A DNA stretch of 64,000 bases from Rhynchopus sp. YZ270_cl-10 (Eukaryota; Euglenozoa; Diplonemea; Diplonemida; Diplonemidae). Every line of letters starts with the position of its first letter. The first letter of the stretch is position 1. The stretch is from assembly GCA_964035575.1 (NCBI GenBank), contig OZ037834.1, forward strand, positions 1,395,598 through 1,459,597. The letters are read 5' to 3'. This document shows positions 62,001 through 64,000 of this stretch, piece by piece. Below the pieces are notes generated by a model. It was given only the letters and a program-made list of their open reading frames with translations, was not told where the DNA came from and made no database searches. The translations under genes were made by a program, and so were the position numbers.

Positions 62001-62671
62001 ACGTAGCGGTGTTGCAGTTCGTGGTTCAGCGCAGCGCAACGATGCAGTCGTAATGCAGCCATTCTGCGTGACACACATTTCTTCATCGCATTCACCCTCT
62101 CAACCACCTGAGTGGTGCGTTGATACCCTTTATCCCGCTTCTGAAGTTCCTGCATCGGCAGCAACCCTTTCCCGTCCATTTCCTTCCCATATGCCACAGC
62201 GTGCTGCGACTCTTGTTTGACCCATTCAATTCGCGTGTGGATCGTGTTCTGGATTTTGTGCGCTAGAGTGCAGATTGCCAATGTATCTTGTTTGTCCGCG
62301 TGTGCAAGAACGCCTTGTGGTGAGATGAGGGGTAAAGGTATGTCTGCAAAAGGGGCGCCAATTGTGTTGCACCAAATTTTGGAGGGATATGTGCCAAGAA
62401 AACGTTCAAGGATCTGCACTGTGGTGATGTCGCGTACGCAGAAGGTGCAGCGCGCGGTGTTCAGGAAAGTTGCGAAGGGCCCTCCAACAAGGGGGTTGCT
62501 CACGTCCACTACGAAGACGGCCTTCTGCAATAGCATCTCCACCACAAGGCCGTCGGACACATGCGTGCACAACACCACCGTCGCAGAGGCGGGTATAGCC
62601 TGCAACTTCCCTACCACATCCTCCCATTGTTGCAGACTCCTTGCCTGGTGGGTACAGACGCGCCCTTCCAT
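59076..62671 (-). CDS. Triple EXD1-like pseudo-exonuclease protein
   Basis: Three exons are inferred: 62671 down to 61318, 61016 down to 59970, and 59686 down to 59076, with 301- and 283-nt introns. The frame closes exactly to 1003 residues. Three modules share the RNase D/EXD1 pattern. Module 1 spans about 10-120 (LLQKAVFVVDVSNPL). Module 2 spans about 340-481 (VVGLATEG, CAPSDVFDTHAA, then DVAADAAVDHLPALASVLQRKL). Module 3 spans about 666-850 (VIGLGVKV, MSLQIAEMTFVVDAIL, LIFDTEICAKF, RRRPLSGPYLRHAALAV). Motif I DxE is replaced by AxE in module 2 and GxK in module 3, so nuclease activity is unlikely. EXD1 and Egalitarian are known inactive relatives that bind RNA and partners. Modules 2 and 3 have an intron at the same spot and phase, so one arose from the other with its intron. 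A start at 62820 with a 74-nt intron is a possible alternative. The WD40 stop is 31 bp from that ATG. Confidence 0.8.
61060..61098 (-). repeat. Family C remnant in EXD1-like intron 1
   Basis: GACGTTGAAAGTGCAAACATCTC, shared with the chimeric gene's intron (56292-56316). Only the leading half is kept. Confidence 0.5.
61166..61287 (-). repeat. 180-bp dispersed repeat, copy 3, in EXD1-like intron 1
   Basis: The last 120 bp of the repeat, with the GCGGTTC/GAACCGC stem intact. It begins in the loop of a family B hairpin. The duplicated intron of the chimeric gene lacks it. Confidence 0.8.
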
Positions 62672-62851
62672 CGTGCAGGGAGGGTGCCTGAATAGGGGTA
62701 CTGTGGAGAATGGAGAAAATAAGAAAACGAGAAAAGCCATCATTTACGACACGCCCTATCTCCCCAAAGACAGTACCTACGTAGACCACCTCGGGCAGGT
62801 CCAGGGAGTGGTGTTGTCATAATCCACAATTTGTTAAAAAAAAGACCCACT

Positions 62852-63967
62852 TCACGGTACATAGTCCGTCAGAGGTGCCAATGCCACAGTCTCCTTGCTT
62901 GCTAGAAAAACCCATTCTGAGCAGAGGAATGTGAGAACGTCGACACGCATTTCGATATGGGTCATCTCATTGGTATGACGGTTCCAAAAGAGGAGCACCT
63001 CGGTGCCCGCTGCTGCAATCCATTTGCCACAAGGGGAGAATGAAAGGCACCGCAGAGACACTGCGCGCGTATCCACCATGCGTACTGTCCGAACCGCTGT
63101 GGTGTCCGGCAGCGTCCACAAGGTCACCTCCCCATCGTAGCTCCCTGCAGCGACCTGCTCACCACAGGGCGAGAAGCTGACCACCCTCAGATAGTTCTCT
63201 TGCTTCTCTGCCAACAGCGTCACCTCTTCCCCTTCCCCTCTTAGTCTATACACCCCAACCACCCCAGCCCTATGCGCATACACCACTGCCACCACAGCTC
63301 CACAAGGAGACATTGCATATGAACCCACCTCCTCCTCAGTAACCCGCACCCTCCGCACCACCCCACCCTCAGGCAGCGTCCAGGTGTACGCATACCCCCC
63401 CGTGGTGAGGCTGGCCACATTGCCCTCATGGGTTTGAAGCGACGTCAAGACACCATCAAAGACGTTGGTCTGTAACACAGCAAGCTTCTCCCCAGACATA
63501 TCATAAACACCAGCACTGCCCTGATTGCGCACCACAACATACTCCTCCATCAGCACCACCTCATTCACATACTGTCTCCTCTCCCCTTCATATGGTAGGG
63601 TAATCCAAGCAACTCTCTTTGCTGTGAAAAGATCGTAAATATGAAGAAGATTTCCATCCAGAATAGCAGCAGTATCTCCACTAGGAGAAATGCCAAGACA
63701 AGAAGGCCGGGTGAAGGTCCTTTTGAAGGCAGTTTTGTGGCGTATCAAAGAAAGGCTGTCACCACTGCAGAGTGTGGTGTTGTGTAATAGGGTTTCCTCT
63801 GTAAGGGCGAGACCTAATGCGGTGTACAAGGCGACGCCTTCAGGCAGCACTGTGTCAGTATACAGCATGGACCATGCTGTGCGAAGAAGCATACCCACAG
63901 TGCTCTGTTCAGACACCTCTACCACACAGGACTCACCCGAGGTTGCAACCGTAACGGTCACCTCCAT
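62852..63967 (-). CDS. WD40 protein with ubiquitin-like N-terminus
   Basis: A 371-residue single-exon frame from MEVTVTVATSGESC. Residues 1-75 look like a ubiquitin-like fold: alternating beta strands, GVALYTALGLALTEETLL, ending GDSLSLIRH. The rest is a beta-propeller: repeated SPCG turns (SPSGDTAAI, SPCGAVVAVVYA, FSPCGEQVAAGSYDGEVTLW, FSPCGKWIAAAGTEVLLFW) of WD40 type. Five to seven blades can be seen and no catalytic motif. WD40 proteins are scaffolds, and a ubiquitin-like front could connect it to ubiquitin-related pathways, which is inference. The stop codon lies 31 bp upstream of a possible alternative ATG of the EXD1-like gene and about 180 bp from its preferred ATG, so the two are very closely packed. 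The window ends 33 bp upstream, so any upstream exon is out of view. Confidence 0.85.
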   Translation of the reverse strand: MEVTVTVATSGESCVVEVSEQSTVGMLLRTAWSMLYTDTVLPEGVALYTALGLALTEETLLHNTTLCSGDSLSLIRHKTAFKRTFTRPSCLGISPSGDTAAILDGNLLHIYDLFTAKRVAWITLPYEGERRQYVNEVVLMEEYVVVRNQGSAGVYDMSGEKLAVLQTNVFDGVLTSLQTHEGNVASLTTGGYAYTWTLPEGGVVRRVRVTEEEVGSYAMSPCGAVVAVVYAHRAGVVGVYRLRGEGEEVTLLAEKQENYLRVVSFSPCGEQVAAGSYDGEVTLWTLPDTTAVRTVRMVDTRAVSLRCLSFSPCGKWIAAAGTEVLLFWNRHTNEMTHIEMRVDVLTFLCSEWVFLASKETVALAPLTDYVP

Positions 63968-64000
63968 TTTTGCAAGAAAAAATGGTAAATAGATGAACAA

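Overview
The window is nuclear DNA of a eukaryote, most likely a flagellated or ciliated protist. It has spliceosomal introns (seven inferred, 194 to 301 nt, donors nearly always GTATGG or GTATGT, acceptors AG). It also carries genes for a BBSome subunit (BBS1), a phosphoinositide 4-kinase, a WH2/polyproline actin regulator, a tRNA m5U methyltransferase-like protein and WD40 and coiled-coil proteins. I cannot name the species. Exons are of moderate GC content, while the rest is full of A/T and G/C homopolymers.

Layout. 1 to 12.8 kb is a repeat and DNA-transposon zone without a convincing host gene: a foldback element at 382-1544, GTAC-rich satellites, small inverted-repeat elements, and two related recombinase-like ORF fragments near 6.7 and 7.4 kb. 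One acidic-tailed protein gene lies at 12.8-14.0 kb. From 14.3 to 31.6 kb no protein gene is visible. That stretch is packed with short structured repeats plus elements at 15.7-16.7 and 25.2-26.5 kb. From 31.6 to 64 kb nine genes follow: a PI4K-like kinase, a WH2/polyproline protein, BBS1, a coiled-coil protein, a TrmA-like/P-loop kinase fusion, a 1920-residue C2/pseudo-caspase protein, a chimeric gene, a triple EXD1-like pseudo-exonuclease and a WD40 protein. All ten gene models read on the minus strand.

The most notable signal is a set of 25-90 bp hairpin families, called A to G here, scattered through intergenic DNA and most introns. Every copy I could read has the same orientation as the genes. 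Stem mismatches in the plus strand become G-U pairs in the minus-strand RNA, and several copies show paired (compensatory) stem changes. This looks like RNA structure carried in the transcripts rather than randomly inserted transposons.

At the gene level three things stand out. Two large proteins are built from enzyme folds that have lost their catalytic residues: a caspase-like domain, and three DEDD-exonuclease-like modules. A recent segmental duplication at 55.2-61.3 kb fused the front of one of these genes to the middle of the other, giving an intact chimeric ORF. BBS1 has no in-frame ATG at its apparent start, and just upstream lies a tandem array whose invariant core holds an ATG followed by a donor-like GTACGT.
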